From contig NZ_JALKAL010000008.1 in NCBI RefSeq assembly GCF_023015765.1, forward strand, positions 12,857 through 76,856: DNA of 64,000 nt, written 5' to 3'. A program made the translations under genes and the position numbers. The first letter of the stretch is position 1. Each line of letters begins with the position of its first letter. This document shows, piece after piece, positions 8,540 through 17,150 of this stretch. The stretch comes from Ornithinimicrobium sp. F0845 (GTDB taxonomy: Bacteria > Actinomycetota > Actinomycetes > Actinomycetales > Dermatophilaceae). Under the pieces are notes generated by a model that had not been told where the DNA came from, did not search any database, and saw nothing but the letters and a program-made list of their open reading frames with translations.

Positions 8540-8938
8540 ATGTTGCCTGTATCTGGCATCGACCACGTCGTCATCGGCGTCTCCGACTGGACTATCTCTG
8601 CACGGTTTTATCAAGAGGTCGTCGGCGCGGAGGTCATCAACGTAGGCGCTGGACGGCTCGCGTTCCGAGTTGGCTCGACGCAACTGAACGTCCATGGTCC
8701 AGGAGTTGACCTCCGCTCCAACGTCGCGCGAGTTCCGGTCACGCCAGGAAATAGCGACCTCTGCTTCGCCTGGCTCGGAGGGATTGAGGAGGCGATCACC
8801 CATCTCGAAACCCACCGCGTTCCTGTGGAGACAGGACCAGTGACACGGGTAGGTGCTCGAGGTACTGGTACGAGCGTGTACTTCCGTGACCCTGACGGCA
8901 GCCTGCTGGAGTTCATCACCTACGACGCGCCTAGCTGA
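8540..8938 (+). CDS. VOC-family protein (glyoxalase/bleomycin-resistance fold)
   Basis: The 132-residue protein begins with the typical VOC opening GIDHVVIGVSDWTISARFYQEVVG and ends with VYFRDPDGSLLEFITY. The His of IDHV and the Glu of LLEF are usual metal ligands of the fold. Family members include glyoxalase I, dioxygenases and antibiotic-binding proteins, so the reaction cannot be named. MLPVSGID is set by the leaderless promoter. Codon use is less GC-biased than its neighbours (several AT-rich third positions), and the nearby lipoprotein and toxin-antitoxin genes share this, so the 7.1-8.9 kb block may have been acquired. Confidence 0.85.
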   Translation: MLPVSGIDHVVIGVSDWTISARFYQEVVGAEVINVGAGRLAFRVGSTQLNVHGPGVDLRSNVARVPVTPGNSDLCFAWLGGIEEAITHLETHRVPVETGPVTRVGARGTGTSVYFRDPDGSLLEFITYDAPS

Positions 8939-9064
8939 TAGGACATGTGGTGGGCCTCGCTTCGGTGAGGACACCGATCATGGCGATGATCTCGGGCCCC
9001 CCGACACCGCACTGCGCCCCGCCTCCGAGGGAGACGGGGCGCAGACTCTCGGCCGCGACGTGGG

Positions 9065-10543
9065 TCAGCGCTGCTTGCGATCCCAGTGCGCGAAGCCGGC
9101 GGCCTTGGCGGCCTCCTCGGTCTCGAACCACACCTCGGCCCTGGCCGCCTCGTAGGACGGTGACTCGGGCGTGTGGAAGAGCATCGACCCGGCGTTGCCC
9201 TTGATGGACCAGCCGGCGGGGCCGGACCCGTCCTCGGCGGGCTCGGCCGAGCCGGCACCGAACGGTCCCTGGGCGTAGTTCCCGGCGGCGGCACCGGCGT
9301 GGGCCTCGTCGTAGCCGTAGTCACCCGCGTCCGCCGCGGGTGCGGCGACCTCGGCCTCGGCGTAGCCCGTCTCCGCAGGTGCGGCCGGCTCGACGTAGGT
9401 CGTCTCGGTCGTCTCGGTGTACTCCACCTCGGTGACCGGCTCGGCGAAACCGGACTCCGTGGCGGCGGCGTCCTCCGTGCCGAAGTCGGCGGCCGTCTGG
9501 ACCGGCTCACCCTGACCCCAGGACGCGTCGTCGGAGGCGGCTCCGGCGGTGGTGGCGGCTCCAGCGGTGGCGTCTCCAGCAGTGTCGGCGGGGGTCTCAT
9601 CGCGGTCAGCCCAGGCTTCGGCGCCACCCCCGCCGGCCACGGCCCCGGCGACCGCGGCGGCGGCCGTGTCGCTGTCGGACGGCGCTGTGGTGTCGGTGTA
9701 GCCGGTGTCGGCCGCGGGCTGCTCGTACGTGTCAGCCGCCGGAGCCTCGTAGACCGTGTCGGCCTCGGCGGTCTCGCCGGTCGCCGTGTCGGTGTAGGTC
9801 GCGTCCTGCCCGTAGTCGCTGGCGTCAACCGGAGCTTCGCTCGCCCGTGTGTCGGCGGGAGTCTCCTGGTCCTGGGCGGCCCAGGCCGCGGCACCGCCAC
9901 CTGCGGCGGCTGCCCCAGCACCGGCCGCGGCATTGTCGGGGAGCACCGCCGTGTCGCCGGATCCGGGCTCGGTGGTCGACTCCTCGTAGACCGCGTCCGT
10001 CGTTGAGGTGTCGCCGGTCGCCGTGTCGGTGTAAGTCGCGTCCTGGTCGTAGGTCGCGTCCTGGTCGTAGGTGGTGTCCTGGGGCTGCGCGTCGTGGGTG
10101 GTGTCCTGCGGCTGCACGTCGTAGGTGGTGTCCTGCGGCTGCACGTCGTAGGTGGTGTCCTGGGGCTGCGCGTCGTAGGTGGTGTCCTGGGGCTGCGCGT
10201 CGTACGTGGTGGCCTGGTCGTAGGCCTCCGCCGGGTAACCACCCTGATCGGTCGCCGCCTCGGTCGGCGCGGGCTCGGCATAGGGATCGGGAGCGGCGTC
10301 GGCAGCCTGGTCGTAGGGACCGCTGGCGTAGGACTGTGCGTCGGACTGGTCAGCCACGGGGGTGGCCTCGAATCGGTCACCGGCGGCCTGCCCTGGCGGA
10401 GCCGCGCCCGCGCCCGGTTCTGTCAGGCCGGCGTCCCCGGTGTCCGAGCTGTCCACGGCCCCGCCCGGGCGACGCAGCAGCAGCCAGACCGCTGCGGCAA
10501 TCACCAGCAGCAGGAGTATCAGCCACACCCATTTCCATTCCAT
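9065..10543 (-). CDS. Membrane-anchored, repeat-rich protein with C-terminal sunset domain
   Basis: The 492-residue protein has one N-terminal transmembrane helix (WVWLILLLLVIAAAVWLLL), then about 400 residues of acidic low-complexity sequence rich in Ala, Thr, Asp, Tyr and Pro, and a compact C-terminal domain (GWSIKGNAGSMLFHTPESPSYEAARAEVWF). That domain matches the small sunset domain seen in actinobacterial ArfC-like proteins, where the usual call is channel accessory protein. The disordered part includes five to six copies of a 9-residue repeat (QPQDTTYDA type). MEWKWVW was chosen because GAGGA lies about 10 nt upstream and the hydrophobic helix follows directly. Its function is not established here; the length, mostly disorder, is unusual. 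Confidence 0.8.
   Translation of the reverse strand: MEWKWVWLILLLLVIAAAVWLLLRRPGGAVDSSDTGDAGLTEPGAGAAPPGQAAGDRFEATPVADQSDAQSYASGPYDQAADAAPDPYAEPAPTEAATDQGGYPAEAYDQATTYDAQPQDTTYDAQPQDTTYDVQPQDTTYDVQPQDTTHDAQPQDTTYDQDATYDQDATYTDTATGDTSTTDAVYEESTTEPGSGDTAVLPDNAAAGAGAAAAGGGAAAWAAQDQETPADTRASEAPVDASDYGQDATYTDTATGETAEADTVYEAPAADTYEQPAADTGYTDTTAPSDSDTAAAAVAGAVAGGGGAEAWADRDETPADTAGDATAGAATTAGAASDDASWGQGEPVQTAADFGTEDAAATESGFAEPVTEVEYTETTETTYVEPAAPAETGYAEAEVAAPAADAGDYGYDEAHAGAAAGNYAQGPFGAGSAEPAEDGSGPAGWSIKGNAGSMLFHTPESPSYEAARAEVWFETEEAAKAAGFAHWDRKQR
10064..10206. repeat. 27-bp coding tandem repeat
   Basis: Five to six units of about 27 bp, each close to GTCGTAGGTGGTGTCCTG plus GGGCTGCGC, encode the 9-residue repeat of the sunset-domain protein. 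Units differ at only a few bases, which suggests recent expansion. Confidence 0.85.
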
Positions 10544-10765
10544 GGTCACACCGTCCTCGCCGATCGAGGCCTGCGACGACGGGTGCCGCCGCTGTGGCCC
10601 AAGCACCCGGCCGAAGCCGCTCTGGTGCCCTTGCGTGTCAACCGTAGTGTGATTGTGCGTTCGGCTCCACGCGTGAACGCCTGCGACACTTGCGGTCGGA
10701 CTCTGGGACACACGATCACCGAGACACACGAGCACCGACACACACGATCACCACTGAGGAGACAG

Positions 10766-11407
10766 ATGAGCGACGAGGCGGAGCTCACGGGCGTCGCGGG
10801 CTGGGCCGTCGATCTGATGGAGACCCTCGGGGGCCCCGGCGCCGGCCTGGCGATCGCTGCGGAGAACCTCTTCCCGCCGATCCCGAGTGAGGTCATCCTG
10901 CCGCTGGCCGGGTTCACCGCGAGCCGGGGCTCGTTCACCATCGCCGAGGCGATCTTCTGGACGACCGCCGGCTCGGTGGTCGGCGCCTTCGTCCTCTACA
11001 CCCTCGGGGTGCTGCTCGGGCGCGACCGGCTCCGGGTGATCTGGGGCTGGCTGCCCCTGGTCAAGATGAGCGACCTGGACAAGACCGAGGCCTGGTTCGC
11101 CCGGCACGGCAAGAAGACCGTCCTGTTCGGGCGGTTCATCCCCATCTTCCGGAGCCTGATCTCGATCCCCGCGGGCATCGAGCGGATGCCGCCGCTCATC
11201 TTCGGCGTGCTCACCCTGGCCGGCAGCCTGGTGTGGAACACGATCTTCGTGATGGCCGGCTACCTGCTCGGGGAGAACTGGCACCGCGTCGAGCCGTATG
11301 CCGACTGGTTCCAGAAGGTCGTCATCGTCGCGGTCCTCGTGTTCATCTGCTGGTGGGTGGTCACCCGGGTGCGCCAGCTGCGCCGCGAGAAGAACGCGGG
11401 TGTCTGA
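10766..11407 (+). CDS. DedA-family membrane protein
   Basis: The 213-residue integral membrane protein belongs to the DedA/VTT superfamily. FPPIPSEVILPLAGF near residue 35 and the amphipathic GRFIPIFRSLISIPAGI near 130 are the conserved re-entrant motifs with their acidic and arginine residues. Family members are linked to undecaprenyl-phosphate and phospholipid transbilayer movement and to membrane homeostasis. GAGGAGACAG gives a good ribosome-binding site for this ATG. The stop overlaps the start of the methyltransferase gene by 8 nt, so the two are translated together. Confidence 0.92.
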   Translation: MSDEAELTGVAGWAVDLMETLGGPGAGLAIAAENLFPPIPSEVILPLAGFTASRGSFTIAEAIFWTTAGSVVGAFVLYTLGVLLGRDRLRVIWGWLPLVKMSDLDKTEAWFARHGKKTVLFGRFIPIFRSLISIPAGIERMPPLIFGVLTLAGSLVWNTIFVMAGYLLGENWHRVEPYADWFQKVVIVAVLVFICWWVVTRVRQLRREKNAGV

Positions 11408-12050
11408 GCCGACCGGGGTGGGCGTCGGCCCGTGGGAGGGGGACTGGCCCGTCAGCGCCGACGGCGATCTCCCCGACCACCTGGACCCGGACCTGCTGCG
11501 CGAGGGCGACCGCCGCAACGTCGTGGACGCCTACCGCTACTGGCGGCACGAGGCGATCGTGGCCGAGCTGGACACCCGGCGGCACGGCTTCCACGTGGCG
11601 GTGGAGAACTGGGGGCACGACTTCAACATCGGCTCGGTGATCCGCACCGCGAACGCCTTCAACGCCGCAGCCTTCCACATCGTCGGCAGGCGGCGCTGGA
11701 ACCGCCGCGGGGCCATGGTCACCGACCGCTACCAGCACGAGCACCACCATCCGGACATCCGGCACCTCCTCGAGTGGGCGGCCGCGCAGGACGACGGGCG
11801 CGGCATCCCGGTGCTGGGCCTGGACAACGTGCACGGGGCGGTGCCCCTGGAGACCTATGCCCTGCCGGAGCGGTGCGTCCTGCTGTTCGGGCAGGAGGGC
11901 CCGGGCCTGAGCTCGGAGGCCGTCGCCGGGTGTGACGCACTGCTGGAGATCCGGCAGTTCGGATCCACCCGCTCCATGAATGCTGGTGCGGCAGCGGCGA
12001 TCACGATGCACGCCTGGGTCCGCCGGCACGTCTTCGACCAGCACCCCTGA
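11400..12050 (+). CDS. SpoU/TrmH-family RNA 2'-O-methyltransferase
   Basis: The 216-residue protein has the three SpoU motifs. Motif 1 is ENWGHDFNIGSVIRTANAF with the Asn and Arg, motif 2 is LLFGQEGPGLS, and motif 3 is SMNAGAAAAITMHAW. These build the trefoil-knot site that binds S-adenosylmethionine, and the enzyme methylates a ribose 2'-OH in tRNA or rRNA; the target nucleotide is not deducible. The GTG start VSEPTGV overlaps the end of the DedA gene, and the open frame further upstream is only antisense-like extension. The gene precedes fba, a common Micrococcales order. Confidence 0.9.
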   Translation: MSEPTGVGVGPWEGDWPVSADGDLPDHLDPDLLREGDRRNVVDAYRYWRHEAIVAELDTRRHGFHVAVENWGHDFNIGSVIRTANAFNAAAFHIVGRRRWNRRGAMVTDRYQHEHHHPDIRHLLEWAAAQDDGRGIPVLGLDNVHGAVPLETYALPERCVLLFGQEGPGLSSEAVAGCDALLEIRQFGSTRSMNAGAAAAITMHAWVRRHVFDQHP

Positions 12051-12163
12051 GGCAGGCGTGATGCGCCCTGGTGCACGGCCCACGAGGACCCTGCTCCACG
12101 GCATACTCCGTGTGGAACGATGGGCAGCAGGACGCTCACCGCAGCTCATCGAGGAGAACCGCT

Positions 12164-13192
12164 ATGCCCATCGCGACCCCCGAGGTCTACGCCGACATGA
12201 TCGACCGGGCGCAGGCTGAGAACTTCGCCTACCCGGCCATCAACGTCACCTCCAGCCAGACGCTCAACGCCGCCATCAAGGGTTTCGCCGACGCCGGCAG
12301 CGACGGCATCATCCAGGTCTCGACCGGTGGGGCCGAGTACTTCTCCGGCCAGGCCGTCAAGGACATGGTGACCGGGTCGCTCGCGTTCAGCGCCTTCGCG
12401 CACGAGGTGGCCAAGAAGTATGACGTGAACATCGCGCTGCACACCGACCACTGCCCCAAGGACAAGCTCGACGGCTTCGTGCGGCCGCTGCTCGAGGCGT
12501 CGGTCGAGCGGGTGAAGCAGGGCGGGCTGCCCTACTTCCAGTCGCACATGTGGGACGGCTCCGCGACGCCGCTGGAGGAGAACCTGCAGATCGCGCAGGA
12601 GCTGCTCGAGCTGTGCACCCAGGCCCGCATCATCCTCGAGGTCGAGATCGGCGTCGTCGGGGGCGAGGAGGACGGCGTCGCCAACGAGATCAACGACCAG
12701 CTCTACACCACCCCGGACGACGCGATCGCCACGATCAAGGCGCTGGGTCCCCGCGAGGAGGGCCGCTACCTGACGGCCCTGACGTTCGGCAACGTGCACG
12801 GCGTCTACAAGCCCGGTGGGGTCAAGCTGCGCCCGGAGATCCTCAAGGCCGCGCAGGCGGCTGCCGCCAAGGAGCTCGGCCTGGAGGAGGGGGCGCTGCC
12901 CTTCGACCTGGTCTTCCACGGTGGCTCCGGCTCCAGCGCGCAGGAGATCTCCGACGCGGTCGACTACGGCGTGGTGAAGATGAACGTCGACACGGACACG
13001 CAGTACGCCTTCACCCGGCCGGTCGCCGGCTTCATGATGCGGAACTACGACGGCGTGCTCAAGGTCGACGGCGAGGTCGGCAACAAGAAGATGTATGACC
13101 CGCGCACCTGGGGCAAGGAGGCCGAGGCCAGCATGACGGCCCGGGTCGTCGAGGCCTGCGAGAACCTGCGCTCGGCGGGGACCTCCCGATGA
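12164..13192 (+). CDS. fba: Class II fructose-bisphosphate aldolase
   Basis: The 342-residue protein is a zinc-dependent class II aldolase of glycolysis and gluconeogenesis that cleaves fructose-1,6-bisphosphate to DHAP and glyceraldehyde-3-phosphate. LHTDHCPK contains the catalytic Asp and a zinc-ligand His, and further ligands lie in FGNVHGVYKPG and FHGGSGSS, the latter also holding the phosphate. MPIATPEVYADMIDRAQ is the usual start, with GAGGAG 7 nt upstream. It overlaps the DUF3151 gene by ATGA, so the two form an operon. Confidence 0.97.
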   Translation: MPIATPEVYADMIDRAQAENFAYPAINVTSSQTLNAAIKGFADAGSDGIIQVSTGGAEYFSGQAVKDMVTGSLAFSAFAHEVAKKYDVNIALHTDHCPKDKLDGFVRPLLEASVERVKQGGLPYFQSHMWDGSATPLEENLQIAQELLELCTQARIILEVEIGVVGGEEDGVANEINDQLYTTPDDAIATIKALGPREEGRYLTALTFGNVHGVYKPGGVKLRPEILKAAQAAAAKELGLEEGALPFDLVFHGGSGSSAQEISDAVDYGVVKMNVDTDTQYAFTRPVAGFMMRNYDGVLKVDGEVGNKKMYDPRTWGKEAEASMTARVVEACENLRSAGTSR

Positions 13193-13620
13193 CTCTCGGC
13201 AGCGGAGCCGTGATGGGCGACGGCAACCTGATGGGCATCCCGGAGACGCTCCTGCCCGAGGACGGTGCCGCGGCCCGCCTCGAGCAGGGCATCGACCCGC
13301 GCGAGGTGGCGACCGGCCAGCCGACCTCGAGCCTGGCCTGGGCCGTGCTGGCCGAGGACGCGCTGTCCGAGGGCGACGACATCGAGGCCTACGCGTTCGC
13401 GCGCACCGGCTACCACCGTGGGCTCGACGCGCTGCGCCGGTCCGGGTGGAAGGGCCAGGGGCCGATCCCGTGGAGCCACGAGCCCAACCGGGGCTTCCTC
13501 CGCGCGCTCGCTGCGCTGTCCCAGGCGGCCGGCCGGATCGGTGAGACCGACGAGGAGCGCCGCTGCGCGGACTTCCTGCGCGACTCGTCCGCAGAAGGCG
13601 CCCGGGAGCTCGGCCTCTAA
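13189..13620 (+). CDS. DUF3151 family protein
   Basis: This 143-residue protein belongs to an actinobacterial family of unknown function (DUF3151) found almost always directly after fba. Conserved segments seen here include IPETLLPED, SSLAWAVLAEDAL, AYAFARTGYHRGLDALRRSGWKG and PIPWSHEPNRGFLRALAAL. The fold looks helical and TPR-like. The ATG overlaps the fba stop by 4 nt. The fixed neighbourhood suggests a role tied to aldolase or central carbon metabolism, but that is inference. Confidence 0.9.
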   Translation: MTLGSGAVMGDGNLMGIPETLLPEDGAAARLEQGIDPREVATGQPTSSLAWAVLAEDALSEGDDIEAYAFARTGYHRGLDALRRSGWKGQGPIPWSHEPNRGFLRALAALSQAAGRIGETDEERRCADFLRDSSAEGARELGL

Positions 13621-13630
13621 CCAATTTTGA

Positions 13631-13704
13631 TAGTGGTTTTGCTGGTCCCCCACGTCTTTTCGTAGTGGTTTTGCAGGCGCCTCACGCATTTTCTAGCGGT
13701 TTTG
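13631..13704. repeat. Three-unit 31-32 nt tandem repeat (TAGYGGTTTTG)
   Basis: Units begin TAGTGGTTTTGC at 13631, TAGTGGTTTTGC at 13663 and TAGCGGTTTTG at 13694. On the minus strand each reads CAAAACC(A/G)CTA, then an AAAA run, then GTG(A/G)GG. The units are AT-rich against a very GC-rich background and start 10 nt after the DUF3151 stop codon. Confidence 0.8.
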
Positions 13705-13967
13705 TCGCCTCCACGGGGCGCTGGGTCTCGGGCCGGACGGCACGCGCGAGCTGGCGCGCTTGGTGCTGGCTCCAGTGCGACGTACGAGCGCGGCACTCCA
13801 GTGCGCACCCCGGGATATGGAGGCGGCCGGAGGCCCCGTCCGAAGACGGCGGCCCCGGCCGCTTCCCCCCTGTGAGTCAGGTCTCGCGTCCCCGTGCGGT
13901 GCGACCCAACGGGATAGATCTTGCCCCACAGAATCCTCGAAACCTGACATTTGCCTGCCACTGGCCT

Positions 13968-13973
13968 TAACCT
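13968..13973 (+). promoter_or_regulatory. -10 box of leaderless regulator promoter
   Basis: TAACCT lies 7 nt before the ATG of the TrmB/LuxR-type regulator, with CTGACA about 18 nt upstream of it and no Shine-Dalgarno sequence. Confidence 0.55.
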
Positions 13974-13980
13974 GCCATGC

Positions 13981-14994
13981 ATGAACCCTCAACGTTCTGC
14001 CCTCGACTTGGACGACGAGGCGCAGGTGCTCTACCGCCATCTCCTGCGTCGTGCTCCTGCCACGATCGAGGAGCACGCGGCCGAGCTGGGGTGGACGAGG
14101 ACCAAGGCCGCCCGGCGGTTGGCGGAGCTTGAGGCCATGCGGCTCATCCACCTGGCCGAGGGCGCGATCATCCAGCCGGAGGATCCCAGGATGGCCCTCG
14201 GGAGGCTCCTCGACTCGGAGGAGGCAGCCCTCACGACCCGGCGTCAGCAGCTCATCGACGTGCGGCACTCCCTCGAGACCTACGAGTCCGACTTCCGCCG
14301 GGGACAGCTGCTGTCCGGGCCGAGGGTCCCCCCGTGGGAGCGAGTGCCCGCCTCCGAGGTCCCCGCGGCCATCGAGCGACTCGCGCGCAGCTCGCAGGGG
14401 CCGGTGTGCCAGGTCGCCTCCACGCTGGGGCGCGGCCCGGGCCATCTCAAGGCGGTGAAGGAGCTGCGCGCCGAGATCCTGGCCAGCGGACGGGTGCAGC
14501 AGTCGGTCTTCCCGCTGTCCGTGCTCGAGGACGCGCACTGGCGAGAGTTCGCCGAGGCCAGGAGTGCGGCCGGGGAGCAGCAGCGCTATCTCGAGGACGT
14601 GCCGCTGGACTTCATCATCTTTGGCGACCAGGGCGTCCTCGTGGCCGACGAGGAAGAGCCGCACTTCCAGGCTCCCGACATGCTGCTCGTGCGGTCGGAG
14701 AACGTGCGCTCCATGTTCGTCGCGCTCTTCGCCGAGCTCTGGCGCCGGGCGGACCCGGTGCACGACGGGTCGGCCGCCGCGGCGGACGTCCGGGTGCTCG
14801 AACTCCTCGGCCTCGGCTTCAAGGACGAGGCCATCGCCCGGCACGTCGGCCTAGGACTGCGCACCGTGCGCCGCCGCATCGCCTCGCTGATGGAGGAGCA
14901 CGGCGTCGACACGCGCTTCCAGCTCGGCGTCGCGGTGTGCCGCCGCGGGCTGCTGGACGAGGAGGGCGCCCGCTGCGGTGAGGCGCGACACTAG
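13981..14994 (+). CDS. TrmB-like/LuxR-type transcriptional regulator (orphan)
   Basis: The 337-residue protein has an N-terminal winged helix (ALDLDDEAQVLYRHLLRR to AAELGWTRTKAARRLAEL) like TrmB/PadR readers, a middle domain of about 180 residues resembling the phospholipase-D-like sensor of such regulators, and a C-terminal LuxR-type helix-turn-helix (VLELLGLGFKDEAIARHVGLGLRTVRRRI). The ligand and targets are unknown. It is monocistronic with a leaderless promoter. A paralogue with the same three-part layout starts at 34852. Confidence 0.85.
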   Translation: MNPQRSALDLDDEAQVLYRHLLRRAPATIEEHAAELGWTRTKAARRLAELEAMRLIHLAEGAIIQPEDPRMALGRLLDSEEAALTTRRQQLIDVRHSLETYESDFRRGQLLSGPRVPPWERVPASEVPAAIERLARSSQGPVCQVASTLGRGPGHLKAVKELRAEILASGRVQQSVFPLSVLEDAHWREFAEARSAAGEQQRYLEDVPLDFIIFGDQGVLVADEEEPHFQAPDMLLVRSENVRSMFVALFAELWRRADPVHDGSAAAADVRVLELLGLGFKDEAIARHVGLGLRTVRRRIASLMEEHGVDTRFQLGVAVCRRGLLDEEGARCGEARH

Positions 14995-15017
14995 GGGCGC
15001 AGCGTACGTGCCGCCCT

Positions 15018-17150
15018 CTACGGGAGGACCTCCGGCCCGGCCACCGCCGGGTCGGCCCACGCGTCGAGGATCACGTGGTCGGCGAAGTGGTGCAGGGTCG
15101 CTCCGTGCGCCAGCAGCTGGCGCCACAGCTCAGCGTCGTCGGCGGCGGCGCCCGCACACGCCTCGGGCACCTCGGGCAGGGCGGCCCTCAGCACCGACTG
15201 GTTGTGCTCGCTCGGGCTCAGCCAGGCGGGTCCGGTCAGCGGCTCGGCACAGCCGACGTCCACCGTGATGGCGCCGTCCTCCCAGCCGATGGTCGTGCTG
15301 TGCCCGGGCCGGGGGTCACGGGCGTCGGAAACCCCGATGTCGTAGGCAGCTTCCTGGCCCGGCACCTCGACCAGTCCGGCCGCGAGATCCTCGACCTCGA
15401 CCGGTCGGACCATCTCGGCGTTCGGGGGTGCCTCGCCCTGTGGGGCCAGCGCCATGCCGACCGGCTCCAACTGGATGCCGTCGCCCAGCCGGGTGCTGAT
15501 CACCAGGATGTCGCCGTCGACGGCCAGATACGGCTCCCCGGTCAGCATCGCCGCCCAGTCCTCGGGGTATCGCGGGGAGACGCACGCGGCGCCAGGATCC
15601 GGGTTGTCGACGATCTCTGGCTCACCTGTTTGAGTCAGCACCCCGTCCTGAAGCCAGCCCCGGACCCGGACGTCGATGCCGCAGTCGCGGATGCGCCAGG
15701 TGGTGCCGTCGAAGGAGAGGCCGCGGTCTCCGATCGGATCCGCGCCCGCGTCCGGCGGGTCGGACTCTGTGGTCACGGGCAGCCAGCGCCTGCCCGTGGC
15801 CGCCTCCTCGGTCAGCGGGGTCAGCTCCCCGGTCGGCGCCCACTCGCCCTCGGACATCACCACCACGGTCGGCGTGCCAAGGACCAGGGGTATGTCGTCC
15901 CGATAGGTCGGCGTCTGGCCACCGGTCCCGTCGTCGGTCGGGTCCGCGGACTCCACGGGCGGGTCGCTGGTCGGAGCCGTGTCGTCGACCGGTGGCGGCG
16001 TGTCTGTGAGCATCGACTCGGGGATGGTGCCGCTGATGACCATGGTGTCATCGGTGAAGGCCACGGTCGGGTTGCTGCGCAGCAGAGCGAGGACGGCGGG
16101 AGAGGGCTCGGCGCTCGGCAGCGGTGCGTCACTGTCCGCCGCGCAGGCCACGAACGGTGCCGGCTCACCCACGAGGAGCACCCCGTCGGAGCGCAGCGAC
16201 GACTCCAGCTGCAGGGGGCAGGTGCCCGGATAGCCGAGGGCCTCGACGTCGCCGCCCTGTGCTGCGGCAGACGCCCCCGGACGGTCCTCCAGGCCGATCT
16301 CGCTGATGCTCTGCAGGGCTGTGGCGTCGCCGGTCCCGCTGGTCAGCAGCTGGACGTCCCGGCCGAGCGTGAGCGGGGTGACCCCGGTTTCGGATGGCAC
16401 GTCGGCCCACGCGAAGCCGGTCTCGTCGACCGGCCCGAGCGACATTGCCACGTAGACCCGGGGCTCGTCAGTGGTGCCGTCCAGGCCGCTGATGATGAGC
16501 GTCCCGCCGTCCATGCTCACCAGCGGCTGCCGGGTGATGATGGCGCTCCAGTGCGGCATGGCAGGGTCGGGCTCGACACAGTCTGGCCCGTCCGCCTGGG
16601 ACATCTCCCACTCGTCGGCCGAGAGCCGCCCGTCCACCGTGACGGTGCCGGAGGACCGGATGGTCTGGCAGTTGGCGATGGTGAGAATCACCTGCTCGTC
16701 CTCCACGACGAGGAGCTCCCCGTGCGGGCCGTCCCACGTGCCCTGCAGGTCCTCCAGCGTCGCGGGCCGGGACGATCCGCTCAGCTGCTCGGCGTGCTCG
16801 GCGTAGATGGACTCGAACCGCGCGAAGTACGGCTCGCCGCGACCGGCGTCGTCCACCTCGACCGTCGGTCCAGGAACTGTGTCGGACGTCCCGTCAGCCG
16901 GCGGTGGCGGACCGGCCTCGCCGCCCGCCAATCCCTGCGCCCAGACGATCCCGAGGATGCTGGCTGCGGCGGCTGCGGCACCCACGCCCCCGAACCACGC
17001 CCGGCCGCGGGTGCGCTGACGCCGTCCGGCCGACCACAACTGCTCGGCACTGAGGTGCGCGCCAGGGCGGGTGCCCCGAGCACCGGACCCCTGGGGGTCG
17101 TCATCGTCCAGCCCGAGGTCCAGCAGGTCACGGATCTCGTCGTCGCTCAT
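15018..17150 (-). CDS. Large membrane-anchored anti-sigma-like protein with repeated beta domains
   Basis: The 710-residue protein overlaps the preceding sigma-factor gene by ATGA, so it is translationally coupled to it. Residues 1-50 are cytoplasmic and acidic (MSDDEIRDLLDLGLDDDDP), followed by one transmembrane helix at about 52-75. The extracytoplasmic part contains four related segments (about 129-224, 307-371, 477-551 and 621-710), each with a G-x-W or strand start, a central Cys and a DG-x-(L/I)-(V/I)IS strand, separated by Pro/Thr-rich linkers. An anti-sigma or sensor role is inferred from the coupling and topology. No zinc anti-sigma (ZAS) motif is visible. Confidence 0.75.
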   Translation of the reverse strand: MSDDEIRDLLDLGLDDDDPQGSGARGTRPGAHLSAEQLWSAGRRQRTRGRAWFGGVGAAAAAASILGIVWAQGLAGGEAGPPPPADGTSDTVPGPTVEVDDAGRGEPYFARFESIYAEHAEQLSGSSRPATLEDLQGTWDGPHGELLVVEDEQVILTIANCQTIRSSGTVTVDGRLSADEWEMSQADGPDCVEPDPAMPHWSAIITRQPLVSMDGGTLIISGLDGTTDEPRVYVAMSLGPVDETGFAWADVPSETGVTPLTLGRDVQLLTSGTGDATALQSISEIGLEDRPGASAAAQGGDVEALGYPGTCPLQLESSLRSDGVLLVGEPAPFVACAADSDAPLPSAEPSPAVLALLRSNPTVAFTDDTMVISGTIPESMLTDTPPPVDDTAPTSDPPVESADPTDDGTGGQTPTYRDDIPLVLGTPTVVVMSEGEWAPTGELTPLTEEAATGRRWLPVTTESDPPDAGADPIGDRGLSFDGTTWRIRDCGIDVRVRGWLQDGVLTQTGEPEIVDNPDPGAACVSPRYPEDWAAMLTGEPYLAVDGDILVISTRLGDGIQLEPVGMALAPQGEAPPNAEMVRPVEVEDLAAGLVEVPGQEAAYDIGVSDARDPRPGHSTTIGWEDGAITVDVGCAEPLTGPAWLSPSEHNQSVLRAALPEVPEACAGAAADDAELWRQLLAHGATLHHFADHVILDAWADPAVAGPEVLP

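Larger units (their letters stand above)
13621..13980. other. 360-nt intergenic region with tandem repeats
   Basis: The first 85 nt carry three 31-32 nt repeats, listed separately. The remainder is GC-rich with no supportable gene. A possible CTGACA -35 near 13944 pairs with the TAACCT box of the following regulator. Confidence 0.6.

Noticed and set aside
10700-10765. CACACGATCACC direct repeat before the DedA gene as a regulatory element
   Set aside because: The stretch is a simple CACACGA-rich sequence and the two copies could be slippage. There is no dyad and no nearby regulator.
13631-13704. Possible CRISPR array from 31-32 nt periodic repeats
   Set aside because: Conserved bases span most of each unit, leaving no spacer of constant length. 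There are only three units, and no cas genes lie in the window.
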